The notes beneath the pieces were generated by a model. It had not been told where the DNA came from. It saw only the letters and a list, made by a program, of their open reading frames with translations, and ran no database searches. A stretch of DNA of 64,000 nt. Source: Geobacter sp. UBA5735 (GTDB lineage: Bacteria > Desulfobacterota > Desulfuromonadia > Geobacterales > Geobacteraceae). The DNA is taken from the NCBI GenBank assembly GCA_002419385.1, contig DIFZ01000046.1, forward strand, positions 62,001 through 126,000. The letters run 5' to 3'. A program made the position numbers and the translations under genes. Shown here one piece after another: positions 32,514-40,642 of the stretch; the first letter of the stretch is position 1; each line of letters opens with the position of its first letter.

Positions 32514-34355
32514 ATGGGGTACCGAAATCTGGGGGAGTGTGTCCGGGATCTTGAGCGACGGGGAGATCTGGTCCGGATAGATCGGGAGCTCGACCCCGAT
32601 CTGGAGATCGGTGCCGTGCAACGCCGGGTATATCGGGCTGCAGGCCCTGCGCTGCTGTTCACCCGTGTCAAGGGGTGCGCTTTTCCCCTGCTGGGAAACC
32701 TGTTCGGGACCCAGGAGAGAATCCGTTTCCTTTTTCGGGACACCCTGGAAGCAGTGAGGCGGATAGCCGGGCTGAAAAAGGATCCGCTCTCGCTGCTGAG
32801 CTGCCCGCTGGACGTGCTGCGCCTGCCACGGCATGCATTGCATCTCGTGCCCCGGATGGTGGACAGGGGGCCGGTCCTGGGCAACAGGTGCAGCATCAGC
32901 CACTTGCCCATGCTGAAATCCTGGCCCGGGGATGGAGGCGCATTCATAACCCTGCCGCAGGTCTATTCAGAGAGCCTGGAACAGCCGGGATGGCGGCACT
33001 CGAACATGGGGATGTACCGGGTGCAGATTTCGGGCGGCGCCTATGTTCCTGACGCAGAGGTCGGCATACATTATCAGATTCATCGCGGAATAGCGGCGCA
33101 CCATGCCGAGGCTATCAGGCTCGGGGTACCGTTGCGCGTGAATGTCTTTATCGGCGGGCCGCCGGCTTTGACTGTTGCGGCGGTTATGCCGCTGCCGGAA
33201 GGAATGCCGGAGATCGCCTTTGCCGGCCTGCTGGGGGGACGCCGGGTCAGGCTGGTCAAAAGGCCGGATATGCTCCCCATTCCTGCTGAAGCTGATTTCT
33301 GCATAACAGGCGTCATCGAGCCCGGCAGGGTTTTGCCTGAAGGTCCGTTCGGCGACCACATCGGCTATTATAGCCTTGGCCACGACTTTCCGGTCATCAG
33401 GGTTGAGCATGTCTTCCACCGTGATGGAGCAATCTGGCCTTTTACCACGGTGGGGAGGCCGCCCCAGGAAGATTCCGAATTCGGCGCCTTCATCCATGAC
33501 CTGGCCGGTCCCCTCATACCTGCCGTCCTACCCGGGGTTCGGGCTGTTCATGCGGTTGACGCTGCTGGGGTTCACGCGCTGCTCCTGGCAGTAGGGAGCG
33601 AGAGGTACGTCCCTTATGAAACGGACAGAAGGCCCCGGGAGCTGCTGACCCTGGCCAATGCCCTGCTGGGGCAGGGCCAGCTTTCACTTGCAAAGTATCT
33701 GTTCATTGCCGCCGGTGAGGATGACCCGTCACTGGATGCCCAGGATGTGCCGACCATGTTCCGGCACATCCTGGAGCGGGCCGACTGGCGGCGCGATCTG
33801 CATTTCCAGACCTGCACCACCATCGATACCCTCGACTATACCGGTACGGGTCTGAACCAGGGATCCAAGGTCGTGATAACGGTTGCCGGGCGATCAGTCC
33901 GGGCTCTGCCGGCAGCTGTTCCCTCCGGACTGGAGTTTCCGGAAGGTTTTGGCGAGCCGCGGGTCTGCCTGCCGGGGATAGTGGCTGTCAAAGGACCCGG
34001 GTGCAGGAATTTCGGGGAATGCGCGGCTTCCGACATGGCGGCTTTCTGTTCCTTCTACGATGAACGGGATGCCATTTCCTCTTTCCCCATGATCATAATC
34101 GTTGATGACAGCGACTTTACCGCCAGGACCGTCGAAAACTTTCTCTGGGTTGCCTTCACACGCTCGAATCCGGCTGCTGACCTCTACGGGATAGGTGCTT
34201 TTCTCCGCGACAAGCACTGGGGGTGTCGTGGTTCCCTGGTCATTGACGCACGTATCAAGCCCCATCATGCGCCGCCCCTTGAAAATGATCCGGAAATCGA
34301 ACGGCGGGTTGATCAGCTTGGCGCTCCGGGCGGGCCGCTGCACGGGATAATCTGA
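32514..34355 (+). CDS. UbiD-family decarboxylase
   Basis: A 613-aa protein of the prenylated-FMN-dependent UbiD family. The start MGYRNLGECVRDLERRGDLVRI is the typical UbiD N-terminus, and later EGPFGDHIGYYSLGHDFPVI contains the conserved glutamate region of the active site. It is longer than E. coli UbiD (about 500 aa), as in the roughly 600-aa menaquinone-linked UbiD decarboxylases. Together with mqnA in this window it could serve the futalosine pathway, but other aromatic acids are equally possible. In-frame ATG 32484 and TTG 32475 are alternative starts. No UbiX is nearby. Confidence 0.85.
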   Translation: MGYRNLGECVRDLERRGDLVRIDRELDPDLEIGAVQRRVYRAAGPALLFTRVKGCAFPLLGNLFGTQERIRFLFRDTLEAVRRIAGLKKDPLSLLSCPLDVLRLPRHALHLVPRMVDRGPVLGNRCSISHLPMLKSWPGDGGAFITLPQVYSESLEQPGWRHSNMGMYRVQISGGAYVPDAEVGIHYQIHRGIAAHHAEAIRLGVPLRVNVFIGGPPALTVAAVMPLPEGMPEIAFAGLLGGRRVRLVKRPDMLPIPAEADFCITGVIEPGRVLPEGPFGDHIGYYSLGHDFPVIRVEHVFHRDGAIWPFTTVGRPPQEDSEFGAFIHDLAGPLIPAVLPGVRAVHAVDAAGVHALLLAVGSERYVPYETDRRPRELLTLANALLGQGQLSLAKYLFIAAGEDDPSLDAQDVPTMFRHILERADWRRDLHFQTCTTIDTLDYTGTGLNQGSKVVITVAGRSVRALPAAVPSGLEFPEGFGEPRVCLPGIVAVKGPGCRNFGECAASDMAAFCSFYDERDAISSFPMIIIVDDSDFTARTVENFLWVAFTRSNPAADLYGIGAFLRDKHWGCRGSLVIDARIKPHHAPPLENDPEIERRVDQLGAPGGPLHGII

Positions 34356-34370
34356 GGTGTTCGACGAAAA

Positions 34371-34404
34371 AAGAGACCGCTTGCCAATCGGGAAGCGGTC
34401 TCTT
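34371..34404 (-). terminator. Terminator for the - strand Lys/Ala-rich protein
   Basis: Stem AAGAGACCGCTT / AAGCGGTCTCTT (12 bp) with a 10-nt loop. On the - strand it is followed by TTTTTT (34370-34365), the strong direction. It also lies just after the UbiD-like gene and may stop + strand transcription weakly. Confidence 0.85.
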
Positions 34405-34426
34405 GATATGAGAGCAAAAAAGCAGG

Positions 34427-34807
34427 TTATTCGGCTGCTGCAGGTGCGGCAGGTGGTGCGGGAGCGTCTGCCGGCGCGGCTTTGACCTTGCTTTTGGCTT
34501 TCTTCATCGTTTTCTTGGCCGGCTTTTTCTTGGCCGGAGCGGCTTTTTTTGCGCCTTCCTGTGGCTCTCCGGTCTTCATTTCTTCCTGTGCCTGCTGTTT
34601 CTGCAGTTGCTTGTACTGGCTGGTGGTATCGGCGCCTTTGGTCGTGTCACTGACCTTGTCTTCTTTGACTACTTTCCCTTCATGATCATACTCTGTGATG
34701 GTCACAGTTGCATCCTGATCGGGATACGCGTCTTCAGCGGCATAAACCATTCCTGCCAGGGAAACCGCGGCGAGGAAAGCAACTGCGGTGGTTACTGCTT
34801 TTTTCAT
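34427..34807 (-). CDS. Exported protein with lysine/alanine-rich histone-like tail
   Basis: A 126-aa protein with an N-terminal signal peptide (AVAFLAAVSLAGMVYA before AED), an acidic central part with YDHEGKVVKEDKVSD, and a repetitive tail (KKAAPAKKKPAKKTMKKAKSK, then PADAPAPPAAP) resembling histone H1 or AlgP tails. The signal would send it to the periplasm, where such a basic tail might bind polyanions on the cell surface; this is inference. ATG 34807 follows AAGGAGG at a 5-6 nt gap, a near-perfect ribosome site. It has its own promoter and terminator. No family assignment. Confidence 0.85.
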   Translation of the reverse strand: MKKAVTTAVAFLAAVSLAGMVYAAEDAYPDQDATVTITEYDHEGKVVKEDKVSDTTKGADTTSQYKQLQKQQAQEEMKTGEPQEGAKKAAPAKKKPAKKTMKKAKSKVKAAPADAPAPPAAPAAAE

Positions 34808-34886
34808 GTCATCCTCCTTGAGATAAAATGGTTACTGTCCTTGACTGCTCCAGGGTCCAACCGAAGTGCTCATTAATCTTTGTCGT

Positions 34887-34914
34887 ATCATATCACCAGA
34901 AATCGAAAATGCAA
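34887..34914 (-). promoter_or_regulatory. Extended -10 promoter of the Lys/Ala-rich protein gene
   Basis: On the - strand: TTGCAT (34914-34909), 16-bp spacer, TGA-TATGAT with an extended -10. The leader would be about 75 nt. Confidence 0.5.
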
Positions 34915-35026
34915 GGCACTTGTTAACGGGAACTTTTTGTCGCTCGTTGCTCTCCCGCGAATCCGGACAGAATGACCGGAAATCGATCGTTCAGGCTCGG
35001 TTGGTGAGATCAGTTGCCGGAGAACG

Positions 35027-35263
35027 TCAGTCTTTCGGCATTTCATGCGAAGCTTCGGGGCAGATTTTCCGCCCGCAACGGTAGCACTCAACGTGTTCAC
35101 CGGAATCCCGCACAACGACAATGGCCCCACAATCGGGGCAGGTGGAAAGACCCTGGCAGTCAGCAGGGGCCGATTCACGGTAGTAGGAGTTCCAGTCCAA
35201 TTCCTTCATGTTTTTGAGCTCTTCTTCTGTCACGGTATGCTGCGATCGAATGGTATTCCTCAT
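35027..35263 (-). CDS. Small zinc-ribbon protein
   Basis: A 78-aa protein with two CxxC pairs, CPDCG and CYRCG (about 15 residues apart), plus isolated cysteines (DCQGLSTC; KICPEAS). The N-terminus is helical (TVTEEELKNMKELDWNSYY). The ATG at 35263 follows AGGAGTCGTCT. It is probably a cytoplasmic zinc-ribbon; there is no enzyme domain and I cannot name a function. It is divergent from the riboswitch-controlled gene. Confidence 0.8.
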   Translation of the reverse strand: MRNTIRSQHTVTEEELKNMKELDWNSYYRESAPADCQGLSTCPDCGAIVVVRDSGEHVECYRCGRKICPEASHEMPKD

Positions 35264-35385
35264 AGACGACTCCTGTTTTGGTGTTGTTGCACTGTGCGAT
35301 AAATAGTATCACAGATGTTGCCGGATTTGAACTGTCCGGATGGTGGGAGCGGTGCTGCAAAAACGGCTGCCGCAGCAAAAACCTG

Positions 35386-35413
35386 TTGACTTTACAGTCA
35401 TGTTCCGGATAAT
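35386..35413 (+). promoter_or_regulatory. Sigma-70 promoter of the riboswitch-controlled gene
   Basis: TTGACT (35386-35391), 16-bp spacer, GATAAT (35408-35413). The predicted start near 35420 is just before the riboswitch aptamer, as expected for a leader RNA. Confidence 0.7.
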
Positions 35414-35444
35414 GGCATGTGCGGTAAAAAATATAATTCGATAC

Positions 35445-35527
35445 CCCGATAAACGATAATACTAAACCATTCGCGAGAATGGGACGGAAAGCCTCAAGGG
35501 TCTCCTGCAGACTGCCGGGTTGCCGAA
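35445..35527 (+). promoter_or_regulatory. GEMM-I class riboswitch (cyclic di-GMP / cyclic GMP-AMP)
   Basis: The conserved aptamer elements occur in order: AAACC (35464), stem CCATTC-GCGA-GAATGG with a GNRA tetraloop, the junction GGGACGGAAAGCC (35481-35493), a second stem with GTCT/AGAC pairing, and the 3' element GCCGGGTTGCCGA (35514-35526), which corresponds to the tetraloop receptor and ligand-side strand. GEMM-I RNAs sense cyclic di-GMP; a Geobacter subgroup senses 3',3'-cGAMP and has A where the Vibrio Vc2 RNA has G20. An ungapped alignment with Vc2 puts an A there, favouring cGAMP, but P1 could not be drawn with certainty. Its 3' part overlaps a terminator, predicting that the ligand turns expression on. 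Confidence 0.88.
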
Positions 35528-35558
35528 ATATCAGCTGATATTTCCGCCCCGGTTTTTT
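35515..35558 (+). terminator. Riboswitch expression platform: intrinsic terminator
   Basis: CCGGG (35515-35519) pairs with CCCGG (35548-35552). Inside, after a TT bulge and two more pairs, is the perfect 20-nt palindrome GAAATATCAGCTGATATTTC (35525-35544). Six T residues follow (35553-35558). The left arm uses the aptamer's conserved GCCGGGTTGCCGA, so aptamer and terminator exclude each other. Confidence 0.88.
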
Positions 35559-35639
35559 ACATGCCGCCGCGTTTTTTACGCCGGGTCACTTTTCCTGTCG
35601 TTGTGCAGTATTCAAAGTTTTTTTCACGTGGGGTGAAAG

Positions 35640-38600
35640 ATGTTCATAGAGAATGATTCACTGCAGTACATCGAAGCTGATGCTCAGGATGTGATTGCTG
35701 TCTACCGCTCCACGTCAACCGTCATGCTTCCCCATGGTGACAGGAACAAACAGCACTGTGAAGCTTTCGTGTGTGCTGTGCAGGACAGCCCGACTGCCAT
35801 GTCTCTCTATGTTGCCCTGTCATTTCAGAAAGGGAAAAGCTGCATTGTCTTTGTGCCGGAAAAACAGCCGTTTGACAGGAAAAACTATGAGTCTGAGCTT
35901 GAAGATGCCTTCGCGTTTCTGAAAGAGCGCGGGTTCGAGATGCAGAGCGTCAACCTGAATTACAGCAAAGCGCTCAGAGAAGTCGTCATAAATGATCTCC
36001 GGGTGATACGATCTGCATCTGCCGCAAAGAAACCGGTTCACCGGAAAGGCGCTGCTGAAAAGGCTGCCCGGGAATCTCAGGCTGCTTCCGACCGGAAGAC
36101 GTCTGCTGTGGCTACCGATGCGCAGGTCTCGCCAGCCGATAAGCCCGTTCAGGAGAGCGAATCTGCCGGAAAGCAGGGCAGGAAAGCCCATGCTCAGGCG
36201 GAAAAAATGGAAATGAGTGAAGATGACGGTAAAACGGTTTCCTTGAAATCTGCCGAGCCTTCCGCAACCGCCGGCAAACCTGCTTCCCGGGAAGCTTCTC
36301 CGGAAGAGAGCAAAGCGGCTGAGAAGGCAAAAAGGGACCTGATCGCGGAAGAGAAAGAGCGTACCGACGTGGCAGCCGCTGCGGAGATCGCTGCTCTGCG
36401 GGATGAGATCGAGAGCCTGGAACGGGAAAAGGAGAAACTGGGGCGTGCCCGGAAGCGGGAACTGGATTCTTTGCAATCGCAGATGGAATCGTTGCGCGAT
36501 GGCATCGAGTCAGAGCACAGGGTGTCCGGTGAGAATATTGCAGCCGCAAGGAGCGAACTGGAAGAACTGCTGCGGCAGAAGAGCGATCTGGAGAAACGCG
36601 CCGCTGAAGAACAGACCACCGTTCGTGGCGAAACTGACAAGATCAGAGCGGAAGTGATATCGTTTGAGCAGGATGCTGCCGCGGAGCTTTCCGCGCTGCG
36701 GGAAGAACTTGCCCGACTCTCTGAGGAGAAGACCGGCGCCGAGAAGGAAAGGGCCAGGGAAATCGCCGCTCTCAGAGCGGAACTGGAGGCTCTGTCCATC
36801 GAGGAGAGCACTGCTGAGGAACTGGAGGGCCTGCGAGAAGAATTGGATCGGTGCAAGGCCGAGATATCGGATGCCCGTGCTCAGCTGCTTGAGGAAAAGA
36901 CAGGATTGCAGGAAGGGCTGTCCAGGCTTGGTGAAGTGCTCCTGGACGTGCGGAGAACGGGCGAAAAAGAGTGTGCGGAGCTCTCTGCCGAGCGTGACCG
37001 GCTTGCGGGGGAAAAGAAAGACGCGACGGAGGTTGCCGCACGGGAATCGGCTGCCTTGCAGGATGAAATCAATACCCTTCGACTGGAAATCTCCGCGCTG
37101 CGGGAATCGTCGGACCAGGCGCTTTCACGCCTGCGTTCAGAGGCGGATACACTGGCGGCAGAGCGGGATTCGCTGAAGGAGCGGACTGCGGCATTTGCCG
37201 AGGAAAAGAAAACGGCCGTCAATGCTCTTGCAGAGGAGATACATGAGCTGGAGTCCGCACTTGAACGCCTGCTTGAGGAACAGCATGAAGCCGAGCAAGC
37301 GGCGGATCAGCAGCGTTCGGCTCTCCTGTACGAAATCTCGGAGCAGGGAGAGCAGCTGGAACAGGCATCCGTCTCCCATGGTACGAAAATCGCCGAACTC
37401 GAGAATGAATTGGCGTGCGTGAGAGCGCGTAATGCTCAGCAGTCCGAGAAGAATGACAGTGAAATCTCGACACTTTCAGAAGAGGTTGCCCGGCTGCAGG
37501 CTGAAATGGACCAGACTGGAAAGGCCGCTGAAGAGGAGGCCGGGATCCTCAGGGCGCGGATTGATGAAATCGTGGCGCACAAGGCTGTTGCGGAAGAGTG
37601 CTCAGCAAACGGCATTGCCGGACTGAACGCAGAGCTTGAGCGGCTGCAGTGGGAAAAGAACGCGTTTGACATTTCCTCCAGAGAGGAAATCGATGCCCTC
37701 CAGGCCGAAGTTGACCGGTTGACGCATGAAATGGCCGATGACGAGATCATGCAAGCACAGAAGCTCGCGGCGGTCCAGGCAGAGATAGCCGGAATGGTGA
37801 AAGACAAGCACGATGCTGAACACCGGGCTGTGAAGCAGTTTCTTGGCGCACAGCAAAAAGTGCTGCAGCTCGCGTCCGGTCTGCTCAAATCGGAACAGTC
37901 TGTTGTCGATACGATGATTGCGCTGCGGGCTTCTTCCCGCATGCTGTTTGACACGATCACCGGCTTCACGTCTGCTGTCGGTGGAGACGGGTTTTGCCGG
38001 GAAGCCGCAGAAGGTGCGGGCGATGTATGGCTCGCGGGAGAACATCTCGACGGGCAGTGGGCCGAAGAGGTTGCGGCGGCCGAGGAAGAGCTGGCAGGTC
38101 TGAGGGCGAAGGTTGAGCGTCTGACTGAGGACAGCCAGGATTCCAGGGAAGCCGCTGCTGCTGAAATCGCGGCCTTGACTGCCGAAGTGATGTTGATCGA
38201 GTCGGAAAAGGTTGCGGCGGAAAAGGATGCGACGGAACGCATCGACGCTCTCAGGGCTGATCTGGATCGGATGAGAACCGAAAAGGTTGAAACGGAAAGG
38301 GTCAATGCCGAAATGCTTGCCAGTCTGCAAGCCGAAGCCGCACCGCTGGCCGCTGAACATGTCCTGGCCGAGTCGTCGGAAGCTCCTGTTCCGCCTGATG
38401 AGCCGGTTGAAGAGCTTCCGGGTGAGGAGAGGGTTTTTTCAGCTCCAGAAGAAGAAGCATTGATGTTGTCTGAGCCTGTGGTCGATTCTGCCGCGGATAC
38501 GGGAGCGCAGCTGGAAGAGGGCGCCGGGGAGGCACTGGCTGAGCTTGCGGAGATGTGTCATCCTGCCGGGCCTGCGGCAGAGAGCGGTACGCCTGATTCT

Positions 38601-39107
38601 GGCGGGATGATCAATGGTTCCGCTGCGGGCGACGATATGGATCCGTTTGCTTTCCTGAAAGATGAAGCGTCGTCTGAAGAGGGGCTGGGCGGAGGCGCCA
38701 TGACTTCGTCCGGATTTGCGGGGAAGTTTGCCGTCGACAAATCTCTGGACTTCGTTGCCATCGCATCAGCACATGACGTGATTGAGCTCTATCAGTCACT
38801 GAACAGGGCCAGGGTTGCCATGGAGGACCACACGACAATGACGTGCGATGCGTTTCTCTGTGTGGTGAAAGAAAAAGGCAGACCACGGGTTTACATAGCA
38901 CTTTACCTGATTGACGCCAAAAGTACGCTGGTCTATGTCCCTGAACGTCAGCCGGTTGACGAAAAGGAATGCGCGAAGGTGCGCGACGAAGGCATGGCTT
39001 TCATCGAGATCGTGGGTTTCATGATGGATCGCGTGGATATGGGCAAAGACCAGTCGACTCGGGCCGGCATGATTGCATCTGTCCCGGTTTTCGCACAGGG
39101 TTCGTGA
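35640..39107 (+). CDS. Riboswitch-controlled coiled-coil protein with a duplicated terminal domain
   Basis: A 1155-aa protein that I cannot assign to a named family. Residues about 5-125 and 1033-1145 are two copies of one domain: SLQYIEADAQDVIAVYRS against SLDFVAIASAHDVIELYQS, HCEAFVCAV against TCDAFLCVV, SLYVALSF against RVYIALYL, and IVFVPEKQPFD against LVYVPERQPVD. Between them are a basic/alanine linker, a coiled coil of some 650 residues (about 230-910) interrupted near 740-825 by a segment with Trp and Gly, and an acidic linker. No signal peptide or TM is seen, so it is likely cytoplasmic. Start ATG 35640 follows GGGGTGAAAG. It is transcribed alone behind a GEMM-I riboswitch and may form filaments or scaffolds (inference). 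Confidence 0.9.
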   Translation: MFIENDSLQYIEADAQDVIAVYRSTSTVMLPHGDRNKQHCEAFVCAVQDSPTAMSLYVALSFQKGKSCIVFVPEKQPFDRKNYESELEDAFAFLKERGFEMQSVNLNYSKALREVVINDLRVIRSASAAKKPVHRKGAAEKAARESQAASDRKTSAVATDAQVSPADKPVQESESAGKQGRKAHAQAEKMEMSEDDGKTVSLKSAEPSATAGKPASREASPEESKAAEKAKRDLIAEEKERTDVAAAAEIAALRDEIESLEREKEKLGRARKRELDSLQSQMESLRDGIESEHRVSGENIAAARSELEELLRQKSDLEKRAAEEQTTVRGETDKIRAEVISFEQDAAAELSALREELARLSEEKTGAEKERAREIAALRAELEALSIEESTAEELEGLREELDRCKAEISDARAQLLEEKTGLQEGLSRLGEVLLDVRRTGEKECAELSAERDRLAGEKKDATEVAARESAALQDEINTLRLEISALRESSDQALSRLRSEADTLAAERDSLKERTAAFAEEKKTAVNALAEEIHELESALERLLEEQHEAEQAADQQRSALLYEISEQGEQLEQASVSHGTKIAELENELACVRARNAQQSEKNDSEISTLSEEVARLQAEMDQTGKAAEEEAGILRARIDEIVAHKAVAEECSANGIAGLNAELERLQWEKNAFDISSREEIDALQAEVDRLTHEMADDEIMQAQKLAAVQAEIAGMVKDKHDAEHRAVKQFLGAQQKVLQLASGLLKSEQSVVDTMIALRASSRMLFDTITGFTSAVGGDGFCREAAEGAGDVWLAGEHLDGQWAEEVAAAEEELAGLRAKVERLTEDSQDSREAAAAEIAALTAEVMLIESEKVAAEKDATERIDALRADLDRMRTEKVETERVNAEMLASLQAEAAPLAAEHVLAESSEAPVPPDEPVEELPGEERVFSAPEEEALMLSEPVVDSAADTGAQLEEGAGEALAELAEMCHPAGPAAESGTPDSGGMINGSAAGDDMDPFAFLKDEASSEEGLGGGAMTSSGFAGKFAVDKSLDFVAIASAHDVIELYQSLNRARVAMEDHTTMTCDAFLCVVKEKGRPRVYIALYLIDAKSTLVYVPERQPVDEKECAKVRDEGMAFIEIVGFMMDRVDMGKDQSTRAGMIASVPVFAQGS

Positions 39108-39215
39108 CGTGCCGTTTTGCTGGGGCGGCCCTCTGCGGCGCTGATCTGCCGAGGAGGCGAAACGTTTGAGATGAAGGGAAACGAGGAGGCTGCGTGGCGA
39201 CTGGCTGGATACGTG

Positions 39216-39533
39216 CTAGCGGAATCCGGCGATGCGTGTGCTCGCAGGATCAGAGTTTGAATCCATGATTTCGATGAGCCGTTTTGCCAGAGGGTTGACG
39301 ACGCTGTAGTGAACTTCCACGCCTTCCCGCTTTCCCTCGATGACACCTTTGTTCTTCAACAGTGCCAGATGCTGGGAAACGGTAGCCTGCGGGAGTCCGA
39401 GACATTCCCAGATATGCTTCACATTGCATTCCTGGGAGCAGAGCCCGGCAACGATCTTCAACCGGACCGGGTGCCCGAGCACCTTGCAGATTTCCGCTTC
39501 AGAGCTGTAATTCCTGCTCTTGTCAAATTTCAT
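39216..39533 (-). CDS. ArsR-family winged-helix regulator
   Basis: A 105-aa repressor-type protein. It shows the ArsR/SmtB pattern: EAEICKVLGHPVRLKIVAGL, recognition helix GLPQATVSQHLALLKNKGVI, and the wing EGKREGVEVHYSVVNP. Cysteines at CSQECNVKHIWEC fall near the alpha-3 metal site used by ArsR/CadC-type sensors, so thiophilic metal or redox sensing is possible. ATG 39533 follows GTGAGGA. It has its own promoter with a symmetric AT-rich operator-like sequence, so it probably represses itself; no obvious target gene adjoins it except oppDF upstream. Confidence 0.9.
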   Translation of the reverse strand: MKFDKSRNYSSEAEICKVLGHPVRLKIVAGLCSQECNVKHIWECLGLPQATVSQHLALLKNKGVIEGKREGVEVHYSVVNPLAKRLIEIMDSNSDPASTRIAGFR

Positions 39534-39567
39534 GGAAAATCCTCACGATTAATGAAATCCTCATATA

Positions 39568-39596
39568 TCTATATTATTGATTGTATGGTTTGTCAA
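39568..39596 (-). promoter_or_regulatory. Promoter and likely operator of the ArsR-family gene
   Basis: On the - strand: TTGACA (39596-39591), 17-bp spacer, TATAGA (39573-39568), a near-consensus promoter. The -10 region is within an imperfect palindrome (ATATAGATATAT). Just downstream TGAGGATTT occurs twice as a direct repeat 18 bp apart; the second copy includes the ribosome site. Confidence 0.75.
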
Positions 39597-39658
39597 TGAA
39601 AACATCGCGCCGAGCCCTTTGCCGCGAAGGGAAATGAAGAGTCCTGTGAACGCAGCTG

Positions 39659-40642
39659 TCATTTCCTGAACAGATCTGAGCTGAAATGGCACGCCGCACT
39701 ATGCCCCGGTTCTTTTTCTTCCAGGACGGGCATTTTGACTGCGCATAATTGAGGCCGCGAATAGGGGCATCGGGTATGGAACGGGCAACCCGGAGGAGGG
39801 GCGATCGGGTTCGGCATGTCGCCTTTCAACGGCGGTGGAGCCTGCAGCACTGTTTTCCCTGCCCCCGGGATCGCTGCAAGCAGAGCCTCCGTGTAGGGGT
39901 GGAGAAATCTGCCGAAAAGAGCATCGGTTTCGCCGGTTTCAACGATTCTGCCCAGATACATGACGGCGATTCGATCGCACATGTGGCGCAACACTGAAAG
40001 GTCGTGGGCAATGATGATGAGGGAAAGATCATAGTGCTTCTTCAGATCCTGGAGCAGGTTGATGATCTGTGCCTGGATGGAGAGATCGAGTGCCGAGACC
40101 GGCTCGTCGGCGATCAGCAGGCGGGGGGAGACTGCCAGTGCACGGGCGATGCCGATGCGCTGGCGCTGTCCGCCCGAAAATTCATGGGGATAACGATGGT
40201 AGTGGTCATCGCTGAGGCCGACTTTTTCCAGCAGGTCGCGGACCTGCTCTTTGCAGGATGAAGGATCTGCCAGGCCGTGAATGAGGAGCGGTTCGGCAAT
40301 GGCGTTCCCGACCCGCATGCGTGGATTCAGCGAAGAGAAGGGGTCCTGGAAAATCATCTGGACCTCTTTCCTGAAACCGAGCAGGTCTTTCCCTGAAACG
40401 TGATGCAGAGGTGTCCCGCGGTAGATGACCTCACCGTAATCCGGTCGCAGCAGTCCCAGCAGGAGCTTTCCAAGTGTGGACTTGCCGCTGCCTGATTCAC
40501 CGGCCAGGCCCAGTGTTTCACCCTCGCAGAGCCGGAATGATACGCCGTTTACCGCTTTGAGTCGCAGCGGACGCGCGAAGGCCCGCGGCCTGACCGGGAA
40601 TGATTTCCTGATATCTACCGTCTCTAGCAATGGGTGCGTCAT
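39659..40642 (-). CDS. Oligopeptide/dipeptide ABC transporter ATPase, OppF type
   Basis: A 327-aa ATPase. Walker A GESGSGKSTLGK, Q-loop QMIFQDPFSSLNPRM, signature FSGGQRQRIGIARAL, Walker B LLIADEPVSALD, and the C-terminal oligopeptide-transporter extension with the FeS-type cysteines (CPFHTRCPYSRPQLC). Start ATG 40642 is preferred over 40750 because it overlaps the oppD-like stop by 4 bp (ATGA). It would power peptide or nickel import with its OppD partner, but no permease or binding protein is adjacent. Confidence 0.93.
   Translation of the reverse strand: MTHPLLETVDIRKSFPVRPRAFARPLRLKAVNGVSFRLCEGETLGLAGESGSGKSTLGKLLLGLLRPDYGEVIYRGTPLHHVSGKDLLGFRKEVQMIFQDPFSSLNPRMRVGNAIAEPLLIHGLADPSSCKEQVRDLLEKVGLSDDHYHRYPHEFSGGQRQRIGIARALAVSPRLLIADEPVSALDLSIQAQIINLLQDLKKHYDLSLIIIAHDLSVLRHMCDRIAVMYLGRIVETGETDALFGRFLHPYTEALLAAIPGAGKTVLQAPPPLKGDMPNPIAPPPGCPFHTRCPYSRPQLCAVKMPVLEEKEPGHSAACHFSSDLFRK

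Noticed and set aside
36194..36856. Serine-rich - strand open frames over the coiled-coil gene
   Set aside because: Antisense of Glu/Ala/Leu-rich coiled coil gives Ser/Arg-rich frames automatically; no independent evidence.
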